Positions 7,438 to 13,519 of a DNA stretch of 24,662 nucleotides are shown here, one piece after another. Within the stretch, counting starts at the first letter, position 1, and every line of letters starts with the position of its first letter. Position numbers and translations under genes: made by a program. Below the pieces are notes generated by a model, which was given only the letters and a program-made list of their open reading frames with translations, was not told the DNA's origin and did not search any database. Source of the stretch: Deltaproteobacteria bacterium (GTDB lineage Bacteria; Myxococcota; UBA796; SXON01); assembly GCA_947483545.1 (NCBI GenBank), contig CANKNP010000024.1:1-24662 (forward strand), written 5' to 3'.

Positions 7438-7440
7438 AAA

Positions 7441-7749
7441 TCACGGCTCCTCCAAGATCTCCAGCACGTACCGCTTCTTGTTCTTGCCCCCCACCGCATG
7501 GACGATCCGTCGGATCGCATCCGCGTGGATGCCCTTCTTGCCGATCACCTTGCCCACGTCCGCGGGCGAGACCGAGAGCTCGAGCACGCAACTATGCGTG
7601 CCCTCAAGCTCGGTGACCACAACGTCCTCGGGCCGGTCCACCAGCGCCTTGACGATCATCTCGACCAGACCGCGCACATCGACGCCCTTGGGCTTCGGGT
7701 CCGCCGGGCCTTTCGGGTCGAGGGGTTCGAGATCGCGCTTTTCATCCAC
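7441..7749 (-). CDS. KH-domain RNA-binding protein (KhpA-like)
   Basis: A cytoplasmic RNA-binding protein with one KH domain. The GxxG loop is intact in GKVIGKKGIHADAIR (residues 66-80), preceded by VRGLVEMIVKALVDRPEDVVV and followed by a final strand KRYVLEILEE. This matches the short bacterial KhpA/YlqC type, which is about 75-80 residues; here a charged Asp/Lys/Pro-rich extension of about 25 residues precedes the domain. I chose GTG at 7749 because GGAG lies five bases upstream. The frame is also open to a TTG at 7776 without a ribosome-binding site. It is the last gene of the operon and follows trmB by about 50 bases. KhpA proteins act with KhpB in RNA binding and envelope or division control in other bacteria. 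Confidence 0.85.
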   Translation of the reverse strand: MDEKRDLEPLDPKGPADPKPKGVDVRGLVEMIVKALVDRPEDVVVTELEGTHSCVLELSVSPADVGKVIGKKGIHADAIRRIVHAVGGKNKKRYVLEILEEP

Positions 7750-7800
7750 AGCAACTCCAGCACGCGCTTTGGACAAGCATGGGGCCCGATGGCGGTGTCG

Positions 7801-8445
7801 TCAAGTCGCAGGGAGCGATGGGGTCCAACTGCCCCGGTACACCGGGATCTTGTCGCGTGTGCAGACGCGGTCGCGGCGGGACAGCTCGGCCCCCAGGGGA
7901 GGCGGGTGCGCGAGCTTCCAGGAGGCAGCCAGAAAGAGCCCGGAGATCCATTCGAAGTAGGGGTGGATGTCCGTCGCGACGTGCAAGACGCCGGCAGGTT
8001 CGAGCGCGGCCGCGCACAACCTCAGGAACGCGGGGGAGAACAACAGGTGTCGCTGGCGGTGGGCTTCGGTCCAGACCGGATCTGGAAAGAGCACGTAGAT
8101 GGCGGCGAGTCGTCCCGCGGGGATCACCGTGGCCAGCGCCGCCCGCGCGTCCGCCCGCCACGCCAGGCAGTTGCGGGGGACGTGGGGCTGAAGGCGTTGT
8201 ACACGCGCTTCCCGGATCTCGACGCCCAGGTGCAGATGATCGGGCATGCCCCTCGCGCGGTCGAGCAAGCACATCCCATGGTCGAACCCGATCTCGAGCG
8301 AGGCCGGGCACGGGCGCGCCAGAAAGTCGAGGACCGCCTGGACCTCCCCCGCGCATCGACCGCTCTCGAACAGTCGAGAACCGCTCAGCGCCGAGATGCG
8401 CCCCGGGTCGTGCGGCGGGTGGGCCGGTGGACCCCAGGGCCTCAC
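7801..8445 (-). CDS. trmB: tRNA (guanine-N7-)-methyltransferase, TrmB-like
   Basis: The 214-residue Rossmann-fold SAM methyltransferase is predicted to form m7G46 in tRNA. The visible motifs are LEIGFDHG (SAM motif I, residues 50-57), GVEIREARVQR (acidic ribose contact), FPDPVWTEAHRQRHLL (the family's PDPWxKxRHxKRR block, partly diverged) and HVATDIHPYFEWI (the TDxxxYxEW motif). The GTG at 8445 overlaps the stop of the TlpA-like gene (GTGA), so translation is coupled. Upstream frame extension would run through that gene and is rejected. The altered PDPW block, with Val for Trp, is unusual but the motif order is complete. Length is normal for the family. Confidence 0.85.
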   Translation of the reverse strand: MRPWGPPAHPPHDPGRISALSGSRLFESGRCAGEVQAVLDFLARPCPASLEIGFDHGMCLLDRARGMPDHLHLGVEIREARVQRLQPHVPRNCLAWRADARAALATVIPAGRLAAIYVLFPDPVWTEAHRQRHLLFSPAFLRLCAAALEPAGVLHVATDIHPYFEWISGLFLAASWKLAHPPPLGAELSRRDRVCTRDKIPVYRGSWTPSLPAT

Positions 8446-9026
8446 TTCGAGAGGATCTGCTTGACGACAGCCAGATCCGGCTCGCTGATCGCGCCCATGC
8501 GGGTGCAGCGGATCTTGCTGTGGTCGTCCACGAAGAAGTGGATCGGGATCGACGCGTTCGCGTTCAAGCCCACCGTCGGGAGCCAGGCCGCGAGCAGGCC
8601 GAAGTCGGCGATGCGTGGGCCGAGCGTGATCGTGGGGTGAGAGGTCGCCCACCGCTGTACGTCGGCCGCCTTGGCATCCACCGAGAAGAACGCGAGGTTG
8701 AACTCGACTCCCTGTTTGGCGAGGGTCTCCTTCCAGCGCTCCAACATGGGCATCTCTGCCACGCAGGGCGCGCACCACGTCGCCCAGGTGTTCACCCAGG
8801 TCCAGCCGTTCATGGTCGGGACGGCGCCGTCCAACGCCGGCCAGGTGAACGTCGGCGCCATGTCGCTTTCGTCATGGGTGTCGCAAAAGGCATCGACGGC
8901 ATCGTCTTTCACTGCCGCGGCTGGCACAGCTTCAAAGCGCTCGGTGCGCTTGCTGGGCTTGACCGGCTCGCTTTCACAACCAGTGAGCAACCCGGCACAG
9001 GCGAGCAGCAAAAAGACCCGGTTCAC
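8442..9026 (-). CDS. TlpA/ResA-like thioredoxin-fold lipoprotein
   Basis: The 194-residue exported protein starts at GTG 9026 (GTGA overlap with the upstream gene). This gives a clean lipoprotein signal, VNRVFLLLACAGLLTGC, with the lipidated Cys at residue 17. The mature part has the thioredoxin fold: WVNTWATWCAPC with redox CxxC at residues 85-88, EMPMLERW after it, and a conserved Pro in ASIPIHFFVDD (cis-Pro position). TlpA/ResA proteins are periplasmic thiol-disulfide reductases. An extra Cys (C48) precedes the domain. The next genes upstream encode a VKOR-thioredoxin fusion and a six-Cys protein, so it probably belongs to one disulfide-handling unit. Confidence 0.87.
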   Translation of the reverse strand: MNRVFLLLACAGLLTGCESEPVKPSKRTERFEAVPAAAVKDDAVDAFCDTHDESDMAPTFTWPALDGAVPTMNGWTWVNTWATWCAPCVAEMPMLERWKETLAKQGVEFNLAFFSVDAKAADVQRWATSHPTITLGPRIADFGLLAAWLPTVGLNANASIPIHFFVDDHSKIRCTRMGAISEPDLAVVKQILSK

Positions 9027-9718
9027 AGGCGACAGTCGATCCAGGCCACGAACGCGCTGCGGTTCAGGTCCTGGGACTGGCACACCTCGCTGCTGCCCGA
9101 CCGCTGCCAGGAGCAGAACACCTCATCGAGCTGGGCGAATTCTTCGCCGAGCCACAAAAGGCCGACCTCCTTGTTGAGGTCCTTGTCCTGAAACGTGTCC
9201 TGCAGATGGTGAAGCACCGCCTCGCCGCGCTGTTGGCTCAGGTTGCGGTTGAACACCTCGCTGCCCTCGGGCGAGGACCGGGAGACCACGAAGAAGTAGC
9301 TGGCGCCACGCTGATCGGAGAACACCCGGTCGAGCATCGCGATGTCGCCGGCGTCGAGGTCCGCCGACTCCTTGTCGAACTGGATGATGCCCGCGCGCTC
9401 GGCGAGGGGCAGGAACAGCGCGTTGAAGTCGTCGCCCGCCAGCGTCGCCACGTTCTTTGCTTCCAGGGGCTGGCATCCACGGACCTCGCCCGACGAGAGC
9501 AGGCCGCAGCTCTGAAGCACGCGGCGCAGCACCTTCTTGAGGTCCGCCGAGCAGTAGCCGACATCCGCCGCGCTGGCGATCGCGACGGCAGGCTCCTCGG
9601 AGATGCTCGCTTCATTCGCCGCGAGTTGGGCCTTCGCATCGCTCACACCGATGCCGACGAGCAACGAGGGGATCGCGAGGCAGGCGACCGCGAGACCAGC
9701 GTGGACGGGAGCGTTCAT
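9023..9718 (-). CDS. Six-cysteine secreted OmpA-like protein
   Basis: The 231-residue protein has an N-terminal hydrophobic signal or anchor (residues about 8-25). An OmpA-like region (about 109-175) contains GIIQFDKESADLDAGDIAML, a strand YFFVVSRSSPEG, FNRNLSQQRGEAVLHHL, and a late LNRSAFVAWIDCRL. The usual GHTD loop is rewritten as VVSRSSPEGS, so peptidoglycan binding is doubtful, although the LSxxR arginine remains. Six Cys (56, 71, 82, 202, 213, 229) lie outside the core and could form three disulfides. It sits between the VKOR-thioredoxin gene (TGATG junction) and the TlpA-like gene (GTGA junction), which makes it a likely client or partner of that pathway. The function is inferred. Confidence 0.78.
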   Translation of the reverse strand: MNAPVHAGLAVACLAIPSLLVGIGVSDAKAQLAANEASISEEPAVAIASAADVGYCSADLKKVLRRVLQSCGLLSSGEVRGCQPLEAKNVATLAGDDFNALFLPLAERAGIIQFDKESADLDAGDIAMLDRVFSDQRGASYFFVVSRSSPEGSEVFNRNLSQQRGEAVLHHLQDTFQDKDLNKEVGLLWLGEEFAQLDEVFCSWQRSGSSEVCQSQDLNRSAFVAWIDCRL

Positions 9719-10992
9719 CAGGGCACCTTCGCGGGGGTTGTGGGGGCGGCGAGGAGCCGCGTGAGCGCGTAGTCGAGCCCGAGGTCCGTGTCCGCGTCGC
9801 AGAGCTTGTTGTTCTCCACGTAGAGCTGGGGCGTCAAGACCGGGAGCTGGTTTGCGACCGCGTACCGAAGCGATTTGTTGAGCCGAGACTTCACCGCCGG
9901 CGACCCGATGCAGCTCTTCAGCTCGGGGAACGCTGCGAGAACCCCGGAACGCACTGCATCCTCCGCGCGCTTCTCCAGCTCGGCCTTCCGCGCTGCGATC
10001 TGCTCAGCGGTTCGTGGGCTCGAGGGCTTCGCCGCGTCGGGATCTTCCTTGCCTGCGGCGATGAACTGCTCCTGGTGCTCAAACGCCCACGCGATCACAC
10101 GATCCGCGTCCTTCTCGGCGCACAGCACCGCTTCGCTCATGATGCATGCGCCGGGGTGCAGGTTCGTCGTCACCATCCAGTTGCAGCTCGTGTCCAGCGG
10201 GAAGATCAGCGCCTTGCGCTTGAGCTCAGGCGCGAGGCCGGAGGCGTTCAGGCGCCCTTCGAACCCCTTGCAGGCTGAGCAGAGCGGGTCGAAAACTTCG
10301 GTGGCCGAGCGCCCTGTCGCCTGCTGACCGATCGGCAGGAGCACGCCGTTCTCGTCCTCGGGCTTGAGCATCGTTCCGCAGGTCCCGATGTACTTGGAGT
10401 AGTCGGGGCTGACGGCGACGTAGAGGAGCACCGGGATCAGCACGAACCCGACGCCCTCAGCGAAGGAGAGCCCCAGCTCGCGACCGAAGCCGTCCATGTC
10501 CTGGCCCACCGCCTGGGCCCGGATGCCAATCGCCGAGGCGAGGCAGACCGCAGAGGAGACGTAGATGCCGACGCACAGCTTGCAGGCGGCGCCCAGCTCG
10601 ACGATGGAGAGGTAGCCCATGACCATCGAGGTCAGAACCGGCAGGATCGACGCGGCGACAAGGAACGTGGCGGCCCGTAGATCGTCCTCCCGGCGGTTGA
10701 TCAGCAGGTCAAGGCCCCGGAACAAGAGGAACGCGAAGACGGCGAGGCCAGGGAGCGCGATGGGCACCCCGCCCCAGACGGTCGCGCGCAGCACGGAGCT
10801 GTACGGGCTCATCATCGTGGTGTGGCACCCGCTGCTGCCCGAGTCATCGCTCGCGAGGACCCCCGGGATGAACGAGCAGGTGATGTCGTGGACGTCGCGG
10901 TCGAGGTGGGCGACGAAATCCCACGTCGAGAACCCCGCGAAGAAGACCCCGCAGGCGGCCGCAGCCAGGAAGACAATGGTGAACGGGCGCAC
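9718..10992 (-). CDS. VKOR-family disulfide-forming membrane protein fused to a thioredoxin-like domain
   Basis: The 424-residue protein starts at GTG 10992. The N-terminal half is a vitamin K epoxide reductase-type membrane domain. It has helices at about 5-25, 72-92, 108-130 and 135-157, loop cysteines C39 and C56, and the quinone-site redox pair CKLC (137-140). A further helix (about 178-195) leads to a periplasmic thioredoxin/DsbA-like domain with DPLCSACKGF (CxxC at 238-241). Bacterial VKOR-Trx fusions oxidise exported proteins using quinones, replacing DsbB/DsbA. The insertion between C39 and C56 is longer than in well-studied homologues. A charged helix (about 320-350) interrupts the Trx domain. 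The next gene starts within TGATG. Confidence 0.87.
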   Translation of the reverse strand: MRPFTIVFLAAAACGVFFAGFSTWDFVAHLDRDVHDITCSFIPGVLASDDSGSSGCHTTMMSPYSSVLRATVWGGVPIALPGLAVFAFLLFRGLDLLINRREDDLRAATFLVAASILPVLTSMVMGYLSIVELGAACKLCVGIYVSSAVCLASAIGIRAQAVGQDMDGFGRELGLSFAEGVGFVLIPVLLYVAVSPDYSKYIGTCGTMLKPEDENGVLLPIGQQATGRSATEVFDPLCSACKGFEGRLNASGLAPELKRKALIFPLDTSCNWMVTTNLHPGACIMSEAVLCAEKDADRVIAWAFEHQEQFIAAGKEDPDAAKPSSPRTAEQIAARKAELEKRAEDAVRSGVLAAFPELKSCIGSPAVKSRLNKSLRYAVANQLPVLTPQLYVENNKLCDADTDLGLDYALTRLLAAPTTPAKVP

Positions 10993-11151
10993 AGGGGATC
11001 CGGAAGCGGGCGGGGTTTAGTCCAGATCTTCGTCCGGCGCCAATTGAGAGGCTGGAGACGGGAGGCTGAAGGCGGAAGGAGCTACACAGGATCGCTGGTT
11101 GGCTGCGGCGCGGCCGCGCCGGGCGAGGGCCGCGTCCTCGCTGACGGGGAG

Positions 11152-11197
11152 CCACGCGGAATGCCGGCATCGAAGGGGCTCGCGAATTCCGCCGTGG
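11152..11197 (-). terminator. Possible terminator hairpin after the FadL-like gene
   Basis: CCACG-CGGAAT and ATTCCGCCGTGG pair with a single bulged base around a 23-nt loop, starting four bases after the minus-strand stop at 11202. No T-run follows. Further downstream, 11108-11121 holds the palindrome GGCGCGGCCGCGCC. Confidence 0.4.
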
Positions 11198-11201
11198 TCA
11201 T

Positions 11202-12827
11202 CTATCTGTCGTCGTCCTCCAGTTCGTCGTCCGCGTCGCGATCCTCGTCCTCGTCGCGGTCCTCGTCCTCTTTCTCCTCCTCGAGATCGCGGTCCTCGTC
11301 CTCCGCCTCGTCCCGATCCCGCTTGCGATCCTCGTCCTCCTCTTCGTCTTCCACCTGCCCCCGCAGGTGTTTTCCGACCGCCACTTGCGCTGTGATCCCG
11401 ACACGATGGATGCTGCCCGTGTAGGTGCCGTTGGCGTTCGGATAATACCAGCGATCCACCTCTGGATCTGAGAGATCTGGCTTCGGGAGAGACATGCCGA
11501 ACTTGCTGTTGGTGATCTCCCGCTCTGCGAGGAAGTGGTGCGTGTAGCTCACGCCGATGGTGAGCCCTTTGATCGGCCTGTACGCCAACAGTCCGGAGAC
11601 CATGATGGCGTCCGCGTCGTAGTTGTTGGGCGACACCGCCTCATCCGGCACCGCGGATTTGTCGTAGATCAGCTTGCCGCCAAGCGTCACCCGGTCCACG
11701 AGCGTGCCCTTGCCGGAGGCGCCGACCCAGTAGGTGTCGATGTTCGCGCGCGACCAGAGCCGGGACTGAGACAGGAGCTCGTTGGCTTGTTCGTTCTCGC
11801 TCTGCGGCTCGGTGATGGCGATCTCGAAATTCGAGTAGGCGCTCCAGCCCACCCAGCCGCCGATCGCCTCGACGTGCAGCGCGGGCGTCACGTCCCAACC
11901 GATCCCGCCGTGAACCCGGGACGGCAAGCTGTAGCCGACCGAGGCGCTCGCAGGGATCGTGGTGTCGCAGATCCCGAACTGTTCCGCGCCAAAGCGGCCA
12001 ATCGAGTCCTCCTGGGGTGGGCACTGAAACGTGATCTCGACGTTTCCCTCGTTCAACACCGAGAAGCCCTTGGAGAACGCCAGGGCGATCGCCACCGTGT
12101 CCGAGGCTTTGACCCGGGCGCCCGCCCCGAACGTGAAGGTCGTGTCCTGCAACGTGTCGAAGTCGAGGGTGGCCTTGTAGTCGTAGCTCTCGAGCTGCGC
12201 GTCGGTGTAGCCAGGGTCCTCCCCCTTGTCCCGGATCTGCTCATCCAGGTCGGGCATCGCGTCGTTGTCCACGACGGCGGTCCATTGGCTCTGCACCAGC
12301 GCGCCTGAGAGCCCGATGGCGACACGATCCTTGATCTCGTAGGCGGCCCCGAGTGTGAGCTGGATGGCGCGTGTGTCGCCCTCGCGCAGGGTGTAGCTGC
12401 CGGTCCCGGGGAGCCCGTAGGCGTCGCAGGCATCGCCCGCGTCTACGCAGGCGTCCGGCATCTCCTCGCCGATGTCGGCGAAACCTTCCTCGATCCCGCC
12501 GCGGACCATCGGGATCGCGAACGAGAGCCCGAGCCCGAGCCCCTTTACGCCCGCGTTGGTCGCCACCCCGATGAACGGCACCACCCCGGACAGATGGTAG
12601 GTGTCGAGCCCACCATTGGGGTCCGCGCGGTCGTACAACACCGTCGCAAAGGTCGGCGCCCCCTCCAACGTCAGGCGCCAGCCCTCGCCAGCCGCAAGGC
12701 CAGCAGGGTTCCACCACGCCGCGGTGCCGTCCGTCGCGAGCGGCGAGCCCGTGAACCCGCCGACTTCGAGGTTGTCGAGGGAGGCGGCAGACGCTGCGCC
12801 GAACACCGAGATCAGGGCCAGGAACAT
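11202..12827 (-). CDS. FadL/OmpP1/TodX-like outer membrane porin with acidic repeat tail
   Basis: The 541-residue protein has a signal peptide (MFLALISVFGAASA). A FadL-type N-terminus follows, LEVGGFTGSPLATDGTAAWW with NPAGL next to it. Residues to about 485 alternate as amphipathic strands typical of the 14-stranded hydrophobic-compound channel. Four internal Cys could form loop disulfides. The last barrel strand reads HRVGITAQVAVGKHL, where FadL proteins normally end. Here 50 further residues (492-541) are nearly all Asp, Glu, Arg and Lys. An internal strand signal followed by such a tail is unusual for BAM-dependent insertion. The substrate is unknown; the family moves fatty acids or aromatics. 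TAGGCT seven bases before the ATG is a possible leaderless -10. Confidence 0.85.
   Translation of the reverse strand: MFLALISVFGAASAASLDNLEVGGFTGSPLATDGTAAWWNPAGLAAGEGWRLTLEGAPTFATVLYDRADPNGGLDTYHLSGVVPFIGVATNAGVKGLGLGLSFAIPMVRGGIEEGFADIGEEMPDACVDAGDACDAYGLPGTGSYTLREGDTRAIQLTLGAAYEIKDRVAIGLSGALVQSQWTAVVDNDAMPDLDEQIRDKGEDPGYTDAQLESYDYKATLDFDTLQDTTFTFGAGARVKASDTVAIALAFSKGFSVLNEGNVEITFQCPPQEDSIGRFGAEQFGICDTTIPASASVGYSLPSRVHGGIGWDVTPALHVEAIGGWVGWSAYSNFEIAITEPQSENEQANELLSQSRLWSRANIDTYWVGASGKGTLVDRVTLGGKLIYDKSAVPDEAVSPNNYDADAIMVSGLLAYRPIKGLTIGVSYTHHFLAEREITNSKFGMSLPKPDLSDPEVDRWYYPNANGTYTGSIHRVGITAQVAVGKHLRGQVEDEEEDEDRKRDRDEAEDEDRDLEEEKEDEDRDEDEDRDADDELEDDDR
11205..11354 (-). repeat. Low-complexity GAC/GAG/GAT repeat encoding the D/E/R tail
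   Basis: A purine-rich imperfect repeat on the minus strand built from GAGGACGAGGACCG-like units. It encodes the last 50 residues of the FadL-like protein. Unit length is irregular, so it behaves as a simple-sequence tract prone to length change. Confidence 0.75.
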
Positions 12828-12834
12828 GGCCGGG

Positions 12835-12840
12835 AGCCTA
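12835..12840 (-). promoter_or_regulatory. Candidate leaderless -10 (TAGGCT) for the FadL-like gene
   Basis: TAGGCT lies seven bases before the ATG at 12827, and no ribosome-binding site is present. The 37-base divergent spacer also holds the opposite-strand element at 12853. Confidence 0.35.
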
Positions 12841-12852
12841 CCACCGTCGTGC

Positions 12853-12858
12853 TATCCT
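12853..12858 (+). promoter_or_regulatory. Candidate extended -10 (TGCTATCCT) for the zinc-ribbon lipoprotein gene
   Basis: TATCCT preceded by TGC, with six G/C bases before the ATG at 12865. The predicted start of transcription falls on or next to the start codon. The GGGGG between them could instead be a weak ribosome-binding site. Confidence 0.35.
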
Positions 12859-12864
12859 GGGGGC

Positions 12865-13191
12865 ATGCTGCGCTGCGACCACTGTGGAACCCTCTGCCTC
12901 ACTACGCCCTTGTGCCCCCATTGCGCCCCATCCGGCGTGAAAGCCGTTGCGCTCGGGGCCGTCCTCCTTGGGCTGACCGGCTGCCCGATCGGCAAGGAGA
13001 TCGACGGCTTTGCGCCCGCGTATGGCGTGGCCGAGACCGGCGAGGGAGAGGGCGCCGACGAGGATGGCGATGGTTATGGGACGGGGACCGATGGGGACTG
13101 CAACGACGAGGACGAAAACATCCACCCCGGCGCGGAAGAGATCGCGGGGGACGGGGTGGATTCGAATTGTGACGGGGAGGATGACACGTAG
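12865..13191 (+). CDS. Small lipoprotein: zinc-ribbon N-terminus, lipobox, MopE-type metal-binding motif
   Basis: The 108-residue protein has three parts. Residues 1-23 hold two CxxC knuckles (C4-C7, C17-C20) plus C11, a zinc-ribbon outline. Residues 25-40 (VKAVALGAVLLGLTGC) are a textbook lipoprotein signal with Cys40. Residues 65-108 match the putative metal-binding motif found in MopE-like and many Myxococcota proteins (DEDGDGYGTGTDGDCNDED ... NIHPGAEEI ... GVDSNCDGEDD), an Asp-rich probable Ca2+ site. A GTG at 12937 would begin exactly at the lipoprotein signal and drop the ribbon. I prefer ATG 12865 for its upstream TATCCT/GGGGG. The ribbon would be cut off on lipidation, which is odd. 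Confidence 0.8.
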   Translation: MLRCDHCGTLCLTTPLCPHCAPSGVKAVALGAVLLGLTGCPIGKEIDGFAPAYGVAETGEGEGADEDGDGYGTGTDGDCNDEDENIHPGAEEIAGDGVDSNCDGEDDT

Positions 13192-13211
13192 GTTGGGCTT
13201 TATGCCTTAGG

Positions 13212-13245
13212 CCGGAGATGGGCGGCTTGGAACCCGGGATCTGGG
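13212..13245 (+). repeat. Short post-gene repeat, copy 2 (core GGAGATGGGCGGCTTGGA)
   Basis: This is the second copy of the block found after the MFS stop, here about 20 bases after the lipoprotein stop and again in the sense orientation. It encodes MGGLEP.xWG when read in frame, but no gene continues from it. Confidence 0.6.
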
Positions 13246-13297
13246 GTTCGCCTCGGGCCGTGGGACGCCGCTGGGCACCGCGGCGACACCGCACATT

Positions 13298-13316
13298 ACT
13301 GAGCCCCTCAGTTTTG
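13298..13316 (+). terminator. Weak Rho-independent terminator after the lipoprotein gene
   Basis: ACTGAG-CCC-CTCAGT is followed by TTTGTT, the only stem with a T-rich tail in this neighbourhood. It lies about 105 bases past the stop. Confidence 0.45.
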
Positions 13317-13402
13317 TTACATCGGCGCCCGAAGGGGATTCGATTCACGGCAGAGGGCGGGGAGAATGGCGGACTTGTGGACCGGCAGGCGGCGGGAGGG
13401 CT

Positions 13403-13519
13403 TCAGCGATCCAGGACGAGCGCCTCAAGCGCGTCGCGAAGCTCCATCGCCTCCGATCTCGTGAGCAGCAGGGTGACCGCCGAGCCTGCGGTGTCGGTGT
13501 CTTCGTTCAGGATCCTCAC
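13403..13519 (-). CDS. 38-residue conserved-type small protein
   Basis: This small protein starts at GTG 13519, which overlaps the stop of the PpiD-like gene (GTGA). The product has an N-terminal VRILNEDTD and then TAGSAVTLLLTRSEAMELRD with ALEALVLDR, the LTxxEAxELRDALExLL pattern of small bacterial proteins that I recall but cannot name. Longer upstream starts would overlap the chaperone gene extensively. It would be the last gene of the long minus-strand operon. The overlap and the recognisable amphipathic helix favour a real gene. Confidence 0.6.
   Translation of the reverse strand: MRILNEDTDTAGSAVTLLLTRSEAMELRDALEALVLDR

Larger units (their letters stand above)
7031..7440. repeat. Repeat-rich intergenic region between convergent genes
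   Basis: No gene was found in these 410 bases. It contains a hairpin at 7056-7080, three tandem copies of the heptamer CGGGCTA (about 7103-7123), and inverted arms GCGTCAG/CTGACGC (7149-7155 and 7190-7196). It also has a perfect 13-bp inverted repeat at 7332-7344/7373-7385 whose centre contains GGGAGTACCC on the minus strand. A G-run palindrome at 7417-7437 starts a few bases after the KH gene stop. The last two form another copy of the composite palindromic repeat. Confidence 0.7.

Noticed and set aside
7441..7776. TTG at 7776 as the start of the KH gene
   Set aside because: It has no ribosome-binding site; GTG at 7749 has GGAG at proper spacing and is closer to the domain. The TTG start cannot be excluded.
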